Shown here piece by piece: positions 10,621-20,421 of a stretch of 64,000 nt of DNA; positions within the stretch are counted from its first letter, which is position 1; each line of letters opens with the position of its first letter. Below the pieces are notes generated by a model, which was not told where the DNA came from, searched no databases, and worked only from the letters and a program-made list of their open reading frames with translations. A program made the translations under genes and the position numbers. Source of the stretch: Rhypophila decipiens (lineage: Eukaryota > Ascomycota > Sordariomycetes > Sordariales > Naviculisporaceae); NCBI GenBank assembly GCA_033297075.1, contig MU858063.1, positions 1-64,000 of the forward strand, in the 5' to 3' direction.

Positions 10621-10739
10621 GTGGTATTGCTGCTGGTGCTGATGGGTGTGAAGCCAGAAGAAATGCCGCGATTCGCAGCGGGATTGGACAAGGAACCCAG
10701 AGGTGGACGATTCTGATTGCTTGTCAATTCACCGTTCTG

Positions 10740-11059
10740 CTTTCTGGACGCGTGCTAGGGGTCGCGATGCTCTCGACTGCGCGGCTCCACATGCGTGACG
10801 CGTTCAAAGTTGTTTGGTTTTGTGGAGGGTTCAGACTTCAGAGTGATTGAATTGCTTTTTCCCCCACAAGCCACGAAGACACGTGCTGAACAGGCGGTGC
10901 GAGACAGGGGACTACCCCTATAACAGGCCCAGCTCCCGGCTTGCCGGTATCGCTAAATTTTAAGTGTATTTTCAGGGGGGCTAAAGCCTAAACGGGGATC
11001 GTGGCGTCGCTCAGGCTTGGCCCATATCATCTCTCGCGTCATGATCATCGGATGCTTTA
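10740..11059. other. Intergenic between the DUF7726 gene and the cluster
   Basis: Probably contains the 5' exon or promoter of the DUF7726 gene (a minus-strand ATG near 10790 begins MWSRAVESIATP but meets a stop). Nothing else was recognised. Confidence 0.35.
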
Positions 11060-12031
11060 TCACTCCTTCTTGACCCTCCAGTCCTCCTTACCACCCAAAT
11101 ACCGGTAAACAACCCTCGAGTCCAGATTCTTACAATCGGACGCCTCGCTGGCGGCCGCATATACTCCCAAACCAGTGGCCCCCAGGACATTCCTCGATCC
11201 GACTCTTCTGGCCATGTCAACCGCCAACCCAATGTCCTTCCTCATCAGTTGCACGCGGAACCCTCCCTGATAACCCTTCGAAGGCGGGGCATTGGGACAG
11301 ACACCCGGAACGGGATTGAATACGTCGCATATCGTATTTTGCGCTGTCCCAGCAGCAAAGACCGAGGCCAGGACCTCTGCGTCGATGCCCGCCCGCATCC
11401 CCATGTCCATGGCCTCGGAGCACGCGATGGTGATGATGCCGGAAAGGTAGTTGTTGGACAGTTTTGCTGCGAGGCCTAGCGAGGGTCCTCCACATGGAAT
11501 TACCTTTGACCCCATCGCCCTAAGCAGCTCCTTGAGCAAGGGAAACTTGGGGTCCGACGAGGAGCACCCCACGAAGAAAGCGACGGTGCCCTTTTCCGCT
11601 CCGAGAACACCGCCGCTTACCGGAGCGTCGTAGAAGAGAACTTCGGGCGCTATCTTTCCAAGTTCGGCTTTGACGTGCAAACTGCTCGCCGTGTCGATGG
11701 TGGATGAATCGATCAACAGCTTGGAGGAGCTCCCGGAGAGCGCAGCGGCGATGCCAGATTGTGGGTCAAGATAGACCGACTTGACATGGGCACCTTCTGG
11801 GAGCATCGTAAGAACGATGTCTGCCTTTTCCGCGACTTCCTTTGCGCTAGCACAGCCCACAATCGTACCCGAGTGGGCGCCAACCAGATCTTCAACGACA
11901 GATGTCGCGATATCATGGACATAAACTTGTGCCCCTGGCTCAACAGCCAGTACGAGGTTGGTCACCATGGGCTTTCCCATCGCGCCGAGGCCGATAAAGC
12001 CCAGGGAGAAATATTGGTTGAATAGAGACAT
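11060..12031 (-). CDS. 3-hydroxyisobutyrate dehydrogenase family oxidoreductase (copy 1)
   Basis: About 323 residues from the ATG at 12031, chosen because the nucleotide-binding fold begins almost at once (LGFIGLGAMGKPM). An ATG at 12109 in the same frame would add 26 residues not expected in the family. Also visible are the substrate loop DAPVSGGVLGAEKGT and the catalytic-lysine region LAAKLSNNYL. Family members use NAD(P) to interconvert 3-hydroxyacids and semialdehydes (3-hydroxyisobutyrate, tartronate semialdehyde, glyoxylate). It is transcribed away from the duplicated CMD gene at 12696, sharing its promoter, and is paralogous to the gene at 22627. The substrate cannot be named; cluster context suggests catabolism. 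No mitochondrial presequence is obvious. Confidence 0.92.
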   Translation of the reverse strand: MSLFNQYFSLGFIGLGAMGKPMVTNLVLAVEPGAQVYVHDIATSVVEDLVGAHSGTIVGCASAKEVAEKADIVLTMLPEGAHVKSVYLDPQSGIAAALSGSSSKLLIDSSTIDTASSLHVKAELGKIAPEVLFYDAPVSGGVLGAEKGTVAFFVGCSSSDPKFPLLKELLRAMGSKVIPCGGPSLGLAAKLSNNYLSGIITIACSEAMDMGMRAGIDAEVLASVFAAGTAQNTICDVFNPVPGVCPNAPPSKGYQGGFRVQLMRKDIGLAVDMARRVGSRNVLGATGLGVYAAASEASDCKNLDSRVVYRYLGGKEDWRVKKE

Positions 12032-12695
12032 TATAGGTGTATCGCAGCCTGGTAATTCTAAATTTCTTATGGTGTCATCTATCTTCTCCAAGACTGTCAA
12101 GACAATCATGGGGTTGACCTCGGCAGTGAAATTTGATCTTGTAATTCAATTCCGAGAAGGGCAAGTCAGAGGGCGTGTGTCTAGTTTGCTCGTTTCACAC
12201 ACCCCAGAGCTACTCCTCCTGGACCTTTCTGGGAAAGCTCAATGTTATTCCGAGGAAGCCTTTCCCCTCACCACGTGAGTCCGAGATAAAGCTGATCCGC
12301 GATGGCTTCTCCAAGTTGGGGAAAGCAGAGGACCTTTGGAGAACATACCATGCATGGTGGGGGTTGCTCGCAGCTCGTTGGACATGTAGCTGTGAGGAAG
12401 CCTATTTGCCGGCATATGGGATCACCGGAATCGCGCAGACTATGCGGGGATACTGGCTCGGGCAAGTTCTCTCCGAGCGAACATAACTCTCCTTGTGAGG
12501 ACAATGGGAGTCAGATCTGGATTCCGGGGTCGTCAAGATGGTGAAGGTACTGAAGTGATACCTGCCAGCAAGCCGTTGATGTTGAATCGAACCTCTGTAC
12601 TGAGAGAAAGAGACGCCAATGACCATTTCTGTTTCCTCTCTGATCATCTAGGCAGCCACTAATACAAACAAGACAAAACAAAAACATCACCAACA
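12032..12695. promoter_or_regulatory. Shared divergent promoter of HIBADH copy 1 and the duplicated CMD gene
   Basis: A 664-bp gap between head-to-head genes. It contains a CACGTG E-box at 12272-12277 and a near-palindrome at 12307-12323 made of CTCCAA and TTGGGG separated by one base. TTGG[AG]G is the site of yeast Adr1, and the cluster's own regulator has Adr1-type fingers. Regulation of both genes from here is inference. Confidence 0.55.
12307..12323. promoter_or_regulatory. Inverted TTGGRG pair (Adr1-type site)
   Basis: TTCTCCAAGTTGGGGAA reads as two inverted TTGGRG half-sites with a one-base spacer and one mismatch to perfect symmetry. Confidence 0.45.
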
Positions 12696-13621
12696 ATGGC
12701 ATCAGATTCCAAACCATCAGAGCAGCAAGAAGCCCTCCTTTCCAAATTCAACACCCTTCTTGGCCCACAGCAATTCCACTCAGGCTGGTCCTCCCTGCTA
12801 ACCCTCGACCCGGCATTTTTTTCTGCCTCCTTGAATCTAGCGTCCGTCCCAGTAAAGAAATCACATCTCTCGCCAAAGAACCAATCCCTCATAGCCCTAG
12901 CCGTCGACAGCGCCTCGACACACCTCTACACCCCTGGCATAAAATCCAACATTCAGACTGCACTCTCGCACGGCGCCTCGCTAGATGAGATTCTTGAGGT
13001 GATCGAGCTTACTTCGACATTGGGGATTCACGCATGTAATATTGGAGTTCCTTTACTTGTTGAAGTTCTGAAGGAAGAAAATCATCCTTCTTACGAAACC
13101 CTAGTAAAAGGGGAATTTAATGAGCGACAAGAAAAGTTAAAAGCAGACTTTACGGAAAAGAGAGGGTACTGGCATCAGTTCTGGGAAGACTTCTTGAAAC
13201 TTGACCCGGAATTCTTCAAGGCGTATTTGGATTTTTCGAGTGTCCCTTGGACAAAGGACACCGGCAATGGAGAGAAGAGTGGAGTTTTGGAGCCAAAGGT
13301 CAGTTTATACACCTGCCACAGTACACTGCACTGAATGGGATCCGGAACAGGTAACTAATTGATGAAATGACTGGTGAGTAGATAAAAGAGCTCATATACT
13401 GCGCTTTTGACGCCGCGTCGACACATCTCTATGTTCCTGGGCTGAAACTTCATATGAAGAATGCGTTAGGGTATGGGGCCACGCCGGAGGAGATTCTGGA
13501 GGTGCTGGAGATTGCTACGCTGTTGAGTCTGCATACTGCGCATGTGGCTGCGCCGATTATTGCTGAGTTGATGGGCAAGGAAAAGGGAGAAGCTGGGGGG
13601 TCTGGTGGGTCGAAGTCATGA
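12696..13621 (+). CDS. Carboxymuconolactone decarboxylase-like protein, two tandem domains
   Basis: Two exons: 12696-13298 and 13382-13621, with an 83-nt intron (donor GTCAGT, acceptor GTAG), giving 280 residues. The protein is an internal duplication: SASTHLYTPGIKSNIQTALS ... DEILEVIELTSTLG in the first half and AASTHLYVPGLKLHMKNALG ... EEILEVLEIATLL in the second. This is the CMD/AhpD-like fold, a helical family with decarboxylases, peroxidases and other activities. The redox C-x-x-C of AhpD is absent from both halves, which argues against a peroxidase role. It is divergent from the HIBADH gene at 12031 and followed by a second, single-domain CMD gene at 14155. The exact reaction is unknown; a role in ring-cleavage product metabolism is inferred from family and neighbours. 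Confidence 0.85.
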
Positions 13622-14154
13622 TTATCGAGCAGGATATCTCGAAAATAGAAAGTAAATAGTATGGTGGCTAAGGTCACAGTCTGTCTAGCAAATAGCCCTG
13701 GGTACTTAGCTCGCTTCGAAACGTTACAAGAACTTTGCGTGGACAGAAGCGATATTGGTTAGAGTACTTATGGAGAAAATGTTATAGTGCACTAGGCTGT
13801 CGGACGAGCTAGACTAGTTGACCGGGCCAGCTAGAAAGGGTGGCTTTTCCTGTTCCCCTGCGATAACGACGGTTGTCCGACTGCTGGAGGACCTATCTAG
13901 TTGCATTTCCCAGAAAGGGAAACGGGAAATGGATGTAGAAACTGGGGAAACATAAAGACTGGTACTTCTCCCCACACTTTGATCCAAGGGCCATTTCTGC
14001 CTGGCAGCTCTCATCTAAAGGACCCTTCCGCCATCTAACCTCCAACGTTGGTCAGTCACATAGGTCGGCGCTTTGTTTGTTCCTAAAAAAGGGCCTTTCC
14101 ACATCCTTACCTCTCTCAACATCCCCCAGATCAAAACCCTCCATATTCGCCATA
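13622..14154. promoter_or_regulatory. Promoter region of the single-domain CMD gene
   Basis: This gap has no gene. CCTCCAACGTTGG at 14039-14051 holds a CTCCAA (reverse TTGGAG) facing a TTGG half-site across two bases, about 100 bp upstream of the ATG. It is similar in design to the pair at 12307-12323. Confidence 0.4.
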
Positions 14155-14604
14155 ATGTCAACGGATCCCAAGTTCGACGACCTACACAAACAGCTCTTTG
14201 AGGAGGGTCTCAAGGTTCGACGGAGTGTAGTAGGCGAATCCTACGTTACACGAGCCCTCGAAAATGGATCTACCGAATTCTCCCGACCAGGGCAGGAACT
14301 CGTCACGGAGTGGTGTTGGGGCTACGCCTGGACCCGTCCCGGGCTCGAGAGGAAGCAACGCAGTCTGCTCAACATCGGCATGCTCATGGCCCTGAATAGA
14401 GCTCCAGAGCTGGCTGTCCATATTCGGGGCGCAAGAAACAACGGCCTCTCGGAGCTCGAGATTCGGGAGGCAATCCTCCATTGCACAACTTATTGCGGCG
14501 TCCCAGCCGGTGTGGACGCTATGAAGGTCGCCGAGCGAGTCTTGAACGAGATGGCCGAGAAGGGGGAGATGGAACGAGAGTTGGGTGGTAAGGCGGCCGA
14601 ATGA
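14155..14604 (+). CDS. 4-carboxymuconolactone decarboxylase family protein
   Basis: 149 residues from the ATG at 14155 ([20 protein letters not shown]). An in-frame ATG at 14077 would add 26 Ser/Pro/Lys-rich residues and is less likely. It matches bacterial PcaC-type proteins along its length: [15 protein letters not shown], a [15 protein letters not shown] block, [19 protein letters not shown], and [20 protein letters not shown] followed by [14 protein letters not shown]. PcaC converts 4-carboxymuconolactone to the enol-lactone in protocatechuate breakdown. Fungi normally use a different protocatechuate route, so the true substrate here may differ. No intron. Downstream the regulator gene starts at 14945 on the same strand. 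Confidence 0.9.
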   Translation: MSTDPKFDDLHKQLFEEGLKVRRSVVGESYVTRALENGSTEFSRPGQELVTEWCWGYAWTRPGLERKQRSLLNIGMLMALNRAPELAVHIRGARNNGLSELEIREAILHCTTYCGVPAGVDAMKVAERVLNEMAEKGEMERELGGKAAE

Positions 14605-14682
14605 GGAATCTGTGGGCTCAACGTTGAACAAAATGTAATTAGATTTTATCGCCGGAGTGGTGGATCTAATCGGATCGGACTT

Positions 14683-14712
14683 GACGACGACGACGACGAC
14701 GACGATGACGAC
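14683..14712. repeat. (GAC)n microsatellite
   Basis: About ten GAC units, one changed to GAT, in the gap between the CMD gene and the regulator gene. The rest of 14605-14944 shows no gene and should hold the regulator's promoter. Confidence 0.85.
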
Positions 14713-14944
14713 TATCATGGTGTGATATGGGCATGTATAGAGAGGGGTGAGAACAGAATCCGGGAGTGTCATTAGCTGATGCTCAGTGCTACCCAAAACG
14801 GGACATCCAGCAGCTGCAGCAAGAGCTCGGGATACCGGAAGGGGAGGGGTAGCTCTTAGTTCGATATCGCATCAGGTCCAACATCAAATAACGCGTATTC
14901 TGGACAGCCTCTCTCCACTCTTCTGTGTAGCAGTCTTCGCAAAT

Positions 14945-17720
14945 ATGCCGTCCAGCGATATTCTCGATAATATAGTCGTGAAGTCGAAAGCGAAGCCGAA
15001 ACGATTCAGGTGCCACCGCTGCCAGAGGCTGTTTGGTCGCCTCGAACATCTCCAGAGACACGAAAGAACCCGTAAGTGTTGTGGCAAGTTTCAATCCTCC
15101 TCTTCTTGTTCCTCTTCTTGGCCTTTGACCAGGGATATACTGATGTGACGGGCAAGACACGCAAGAACGGCCGTTTTCATGTCTTCGATGCGATTCGCGA
15201 TTTACTAGAAGGTAACAGGCGTTGGTCAGAATAATGTCTACAAAGATTTGGTTAGGTACTTGCTGACAACAAGCCGCTTTATCACTTAGTGATTTGCTCA
15301 TCAGGCATGAACGGCTTTCACACCAAAAGGAAAAGGGGGTGGCGCACCAAACACAAACAAACGACCGCCATGACATACGAAAGCTGGCTGTCGAAGAACG
15401 GGCGACTAAGCGGCAAAGGAAAGTAGACGAGGCACCGATTCAGGAGGCCGGTCTTGACAATTTCCCGACGCCTCCTCAGGCTGGATCGAGTTTTGAGGAA
15501 TCGACAAACTTTGCTGTTGCTGAGGACGATTATCAGTCTTTGTATAGCAACCCCGAAAATGGCAAGGATGGCGCTTGTGGAGAGCTGGTAAGAACTCACA
15601 CTGCTCTGCCCGAGGGGCCGGTGGGACTTGCGGGACTTGCGGGAGATGTGTCGGCCCAAGATCGGGATAATCCATCCGGTCTCCTCGGAGAGGAAGTCAC
15701 GCCGATGCCCCTCGAACCACCTGACCCACCAGCCCTAGCTCTCCCAGTTCTAACCTCCTCTCCGCTTACAATCACTCCCACAAATTCAAACAGCGATTTT
15801 CCAGACCCCGATCTGTTTTTTCCCTTGATCAATCTCGACTTTACCGCCTTGCTTGAGGCAGCCAGCGAATCGGCAGACGGGCCTTTCTACCAAGACGAAT
15901 CTTTGATTTCCATCGACATGGATCAGATTGACCCCTTCGAGGCTGTTGCCGTTTCGCCAGACGAGGCCTGGGGCGATGGTATCCAAACCCCCCTTCTTCC
16001 ACGCCAACAGCACGAATCTCACGATGGCCCGGGCCTATACCCCCTGGCTCCCGCATACTCGGAATTCGGATCGAGGCTACCGTCAACCGAGCCTGAGGAG
16101 CATCAGAACATGACCACACCAAATCACCATCCACAGCCGAAGCAATGGCTGCCCCATCTGTCCTCCAACGACAGAGCGGAAATAGAGACGAACCTGGCTG
16201 AATTCGCCACAATCACGCAAAACTTTCGCCTCCCTACAAGGCTAGCTCTCTCGCGCTACTTGCGCGGCTACATTGAGGGATTCCATCAACATCTTCCCTT
16301 CCTCCATATCCCGACCCTGACCGTCCAGAGCTGTCCTGTCGAGCTTTTGCTTGCTATGGCAGCAGTGGGGACCCAATATTGCTTTGAGGCTGATAAAGGA
16401 GTGGATTTATTCATCGTCGCCAGGGTTATTGCCACGGAGAGAATCAGCAGCACTGCAATCGGCATCAATCTCATTCCGACCGCGCAGGCGCTCTTGATCC
16501 TCATGGCAATGGCCACCTGGGGCAACCATCAACAGATTATTCATCAACAAGCCACTAGGATCCAGAGTATACTTGCGGGCCTTCTTCGCGAGGATGGACT
16601 AGTGCAGCGCCGAGAGGAAATATCCGGCGATACGCACGACACATGGCAGACCTGGAGTCGCGCCGAATCCACCCTTAGAACCAAGTACATTGCCTACTGC
16701 TTCTTCAACCTTCACAACATCGTCTATGGCATTCCACCCGCGATTACAACTTCGGAAATCTCCATGCGACTACCGTGCAGCGATGCCGAGTTCAAGGCCA
16801 CCACAGTGGCTGAATGGCACCAGGTTCGAGCGACAAGGACGACTCATTCGCCAACCAATTTCCAGGTCGCCTTCCGAAAGCTTTTCTCGCCCTCACTTGA
16901 GCCTAACGACACTGGAAGTCCAACCTACTCTTCACTAGGAAATTACATCCTCATCAACGCTATAATCCAGCATACGTTTTTCGCCCGCATAGCGAGCTGT
17001 CGGTTCCCCCCAGCCCTACTCCCTGAACACGTCACAGTTCTCGAACGAGCTCTCTCCAGGTGGCAGCGCGACTGGGAGCGCAGTCAGGAGCCCTCTTTCG
17101 ACCCAATGGACCATAACAACGCCGTCTCGTTCAACTCGACCGCGCTCCTCCGACTGGCTAAAATCCGCCTCCACGTGAACTTTGGGCCGCGTGGCCTCGC
17201 GCTTGGAAGCCGCGATCCAGGCCAGGTTGCGCAGATGATGCGCGAGATCCCCCGACCCCTTCAACGCTCACCGGAACTGTTGCGGGCGCTCGAACATGCC
17301 GCCCACGCCTTCAGCATCCCGGTCAAGATTGGCGTGAGCCTCGTGGCAAGGACCCAGCCTTTTATCTGGTCGATTCAACACTCGCTCTGTTCACTCGAGT
17401 GTGCTCTGTTGCTGAGCAAATGGCTTGAAGTCTTGTCCACGGCTTCCACAGCTGATGACGACCTGCCGTTGGCAGAGAAAGAAGAGCATATCCTTCGCGT
17501 TCTGGAGGTGATGCTCGCCGAGACGGAATTCGAGCTGCCTGCAGGGCCAAGAAATCTACAAGAGACGGCGAGATGTATCAACATTGGCGTGTTGCGGGTG
17601 TGGGGGAGCATATTTAGGGGTTCGCAGACCTGGGCGGTGGTAGATACCATTGGCACTGCGCTGGACTTGTACGCGGACATGCTGGAGGAGTCTGACTCTG
17701 ACGCCGCAGCGGCTGACTAG
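14945..17720 (+). CDS. C2H2 zinc-finger transcription factor with fungal-specific TF domain, Adr1-like fingers
   Basis: Three exons: 14945-15071, 15157-15211 and 15290-17720. Introns are 85 and 78 nt; the second has branch CTGAC. The protein is about 870 residues. Two adjacent C2H2 fingers lie at residues 23-43 (C23, C26, H39, H43) and 51-72 (C51, C54, H67, H72), linked by THTQERPF. The base-reading helices are RLEHLQR and RSDLLIR, giving R/H/R and R/L/R at positions -1, 3 and 6, as in yeast Adr1. A basic KRQRK patch follows the fingers. The large C-terminal part contains the fungal transcription-factor middle homology region (RYLRGYIEGFHQHLPFLHIP, then PVELLLAMAAVGTQYCFE). It lies in the centre of the cluster and is the obvious candidate regulator. 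The predicted site is TTGGRG. Confidence 0.9.
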
Positions 17721-17940
17721 ATTGATTTTTCTGCAGCCACAGAAATACACGGAGCCTTCTCTGGGCTATAGATACTAGACTAGTTTAGTGAACTAACATC
17801 AAAATTGACCAAGAAATCAAGTCTTTTCATTGCCCTTCCCGTATGCCTTGTCCTATGGTATGAAATGATAAACGAGATAGCATTGTAAAGTAGCTCTGTC
17901 CCTATTATAACCAGGCCCAACCTCACCAGGCATCCAAACT
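17721..17940. other. Intergenic, 3' side of the regulator gene
   Basis: AT-richer sequence without a recognisable gene; probably 3' untranslated sequence of the regulator gene. Confidence 0.35.
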
Positions 17941-18610
17941 TGCCACCCTCACTGGTATGTACCACACTAGCGCCCACAAAGTTCTTGGGGTTACTATCAA
18001 CATTGTGCAGTATTCCCCAGCAGAAGCCCTCGATGACGGTCCTCACAAACGTCTCGTTGATCTCCCGCGTCTCTCTTGCTCCATGAGCAAGACCAAACAC
18101 CTCCTGTGCCTCTCTCGGCGGCCCACCGACTTGCCCCCCACTCGCTCCTGCTCACGCTTGCGCAAAGCAAAGCAACTAACCAGTCTTATATACCAGGTAA
18201 TCCTCCTTCATCAAGTCACGTTCTTCCTTGTAGACCTCTTCTGGCCGTAGCAAAGATGTTGTACGCCCTGAGAGGAATGTGAGCTTCTCATGCTCTCGGG
18301 AGAAGAGTCGGTAGCCCCACCGCCGCGCAGAGGTGTTGGGCCCTCCTTTTTCTCCACCGTCTCCTTCTTCTTGTCCTGGTCTTCCTCTCCCTTCTTCCAG
18401 CGACGGCCACCGGCAGCGTCGGGGCTCAGCTGCCGACGTCTGGCGTTTCCCGTGGATCAATAGGTGAAACTGCCTCGATCCACAGCGATAGGTCCTGCGG
18501 AGGGACGACGTACTCGTCGGTTGAGCCAAGCGGGCTTGGGGAACCGACTCCCCGGCTTCGCTGTCATCTTTTTTGCCAGTGACAAGGTAACCTCGTACCA
18601 CTTATCAAAC
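17941..18610 (-). other. Unassigned minus-strand coding-like segments
   Basis: Three reading frames each look coding over part of this stretch. One has KWYEVTLSLAKKMTAKPG (about 18600-18515). A second has STDEYVVPPQDLSLWIEAVS (about 18515-18450). A third, around 18430-18330, is Lys/Glu-rich (GRRWKKGEEDQDKKKETVEK). A last piece (PEEVYKEERDLMKEDYLVYK, ending at donor GTTAGT near 18184) can be spliced to one with PPREAQEVFGLAHGARETRE after acceptor GAGCAG. No start or family is recognised. It is either a small multi-exon gene downstream of the alcohol dehydrogenase or a decayed one. Confidence 0.3.
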
Positions 18611-18635
18611 TAAGACCGCAAAGGTAGTTCAGTAC

Positions 18636-19946
18636 CTAGTTGCTGGTGGCTGACTTCTTCTTCATATCAACGACAAGCTTGCCGCCCTCAGCCTTGTGGT
18701 ACTCGTCTACCAAATCATTCAACCCCTCGAGAGGAAAAGTCTTGATTCGCGCCTTGACTTGCTTCCGCGCCGCGAAATCCAACATCTCTTTCAAGAGTTT
18801 GTTGCTCCCTACGAGACTCCCCATGACTGTGATATCGCGAAATACCAGATCTTGGGCAGATAAATGGAAGCCTTCCTTGGGGAACGACACGACGATACAC
18901 TTGCCGTGGTTCTTGAGGAGCCCGACGCCGTAATCAAATGCTTTTTGGGATTCGGGGAGAATGATGACCGCGTCTAGGCCGACTTCGTTTCTTTCGTTCG
19001 AGGAGGCAGGTGGTTCCCGGTACCTTGTTACGTACTTGGCGTTGAACGACACAGCTAGGTTCTCGGGCGAGGGATATTCCCTCGCGTCGATGATCTCCAG
19101 TGTTACGTCTTGGTCGGTTCCTTCCTCTATGATGGTGGCGAGCTGCCCGGCGGAGTGTCGGGCAAGTCGAAGTGGTCCGTCGGAATTGTCGAGGCCGAGG
19201 ATAGCTTTGAATCCCATTGCGATGGCGAATTGTAGCCCGAGGTGGCCGAGACCACCCCCGCAGCCTATGATTCCTATATACAGGTCTTTTGCACCGTCGA
19301 GGGAAGAGTTTGGCCTGCAGGCCGAAATACACTTTTTCAAAGCAGCGTAGATGGTTAAACCGGCGCACATCATGGCGCTGGCTTGGATGTCGGATATTTC
19401 CTCGGGAATAAGCGCCACCTGACGACTGTCGACTATGGCGTATTCTCTGAATCCTCCGGGAGAAGAGATTCCGAGGTTAAGGGCATGGGGGCAGTAGACT
19501 GAATAGCCGGGAGGGTCTTGTTCTTTGGTTGCGAAAGCAGAAGAATTTGAACTGGAACCGGAACTGGAACTGGAACACTCGAAGCATTTCCCGCAAGGGT
19601 GGAATGCTCGTCCCGGGACGCCTACTCGGTCGCCAACTTTGTATTTGATTGTGTCAGGGGTAGAAGCTGGTGATAGCGCAACGATCTCTCCCGCGAACTC
19701 GTGGCATCCTATGTGCGGAAAGCGAGGAGGGAGGCCGGGCATACCGCCGCTGGCGAGGACATGGTCGGTGTGGCAGTATGATGCGGCGGTTACTTTGATC
19801 AACATGTCATGAGGATCGCTTGCTGCGGAGAGGAGTGGCGTCTCGAGAGTATGTAGCTCGTATCGGGTGTTGTAGGCCTTGAGCAGTTGAGCTTTCATTG
19901 TGAGGGGGATATTGGTTTGGGTCGGGGAACGGGGCTTGGGCTCCAT
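18636..19946 (-). CDS. Zinc-dependent alcohol dehydrogenase (MDR family)
   Basis: 436 residues in one frame. The catalytic zinc ligands are visible (C58 in SYCHTDH; H82 in GCHEFAGE), as are the four structural-zinc cysteines (C118, C121, C124 and C152) and the NAD-binding IGCGGGLGHLGLQFA motif. Between C124 and C152 there are 27 residues instead of the usual seven, because of a Ser-rich insertion. The reaction is NAD(P)-linked oxidation of an alcohol or reduction of an aldehyde; the substrate is unknown. The start ATG at 19946 is used; an in-frame ATG 16 residues on (MKAQLLKAY) matches the usual family start and is an alternative. It is divergent from the hydrolase gene at 20422. No peroxisomal C-terminal signal. 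Confidence 0.93.
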   Translation of the reverse strand: MEPKPRSPTQTNIPLTMKAQLLKAYNTRYELHTLETPLLSAASDPHDMLIKVTAASYCHTDHVLASGGMPGLPPRFPHIGCHEFAGEIVALSPASTPDTIKYKVGDRVGVPGRAFHPCGKCFECSSSSSGSSSNSSAFATKEQDPPGYSVYCPHALNLGISSPGGFREYAIVDSRQVALIPEEISDIQASAMMCAGLTIYAALKKCISACRPNSSLDGAKDLYIGIIGCGGGLGHLGLQFAIAMGFKAILGLDNSDGPLRLARHSAGQLATIIEEGTDQDVTLEIIDAREYPSPENLAVSFNAKYVTRYREPPASSNERNEVGLDAVIILPESQKAFDYGVGLLKNHGKCIVVSFPKEGFHLSAQDLVFRDITVMGSLVGSNKLLKEMLDFAARKQVKARIKTFPLEGLNDLVDEYHKAEGGKLVVDMKKKSATSN

Positions 19947-20421
19947 CTTGAGGTTGGGGTTGAGATTTGATTAGAATCGTTGTTTGTCGAGATGGTGACG
20001 GCTTGTCGGAAAGGACTAGATGAGGACGAGAATAGTCGGTGATATCTCTCTCCAGAGATATGGCGGGGAGTCCAATGGTCTGGTGGGGGAAGCTGTATAG
20101 TGGTCGGTAGATGTTTGGTGCTTTGAGGGCAGCTACACTAGAGTCTAGGCCTGCTCGGCTCGTCACTGCTTGGCTGTCCGCTGCTCTGTCTGGTGGGGTA
20201 GGTAGTCTGTGTCTGCAGGCCGTCTAGGACGGAGCTCCTGGGACGGCACAGGGCATTCTCAGAGCTCCAGGCAGGTCCGGTCTCTGTTCCCCGCATTGAT
20301 TGGTACAAATATTCGCTCCGAAATAGCGTATTCATCTTTTTGTAAGTTGAAATTGCTGTGACTCTCCTTGGCATTGTCAATTCCCTGCCAGCACACAGAG
20401 TCAAGTCTGACAACAGCTATC
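19947..20421. promoter_or_regulatory. Shared divergent promoter of alcohol dehydrogenase and MBL hydrolase
   Basis: A 475-bp gap between head-to-head genes. One TTGGGG at 19954-19959 fits the Adr1-type site and lies just upstream of the dehydrogenase ATG. A single such site is expected about once per kilobase by chance, so it is weak evidence alone. Confidence 0.45.
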
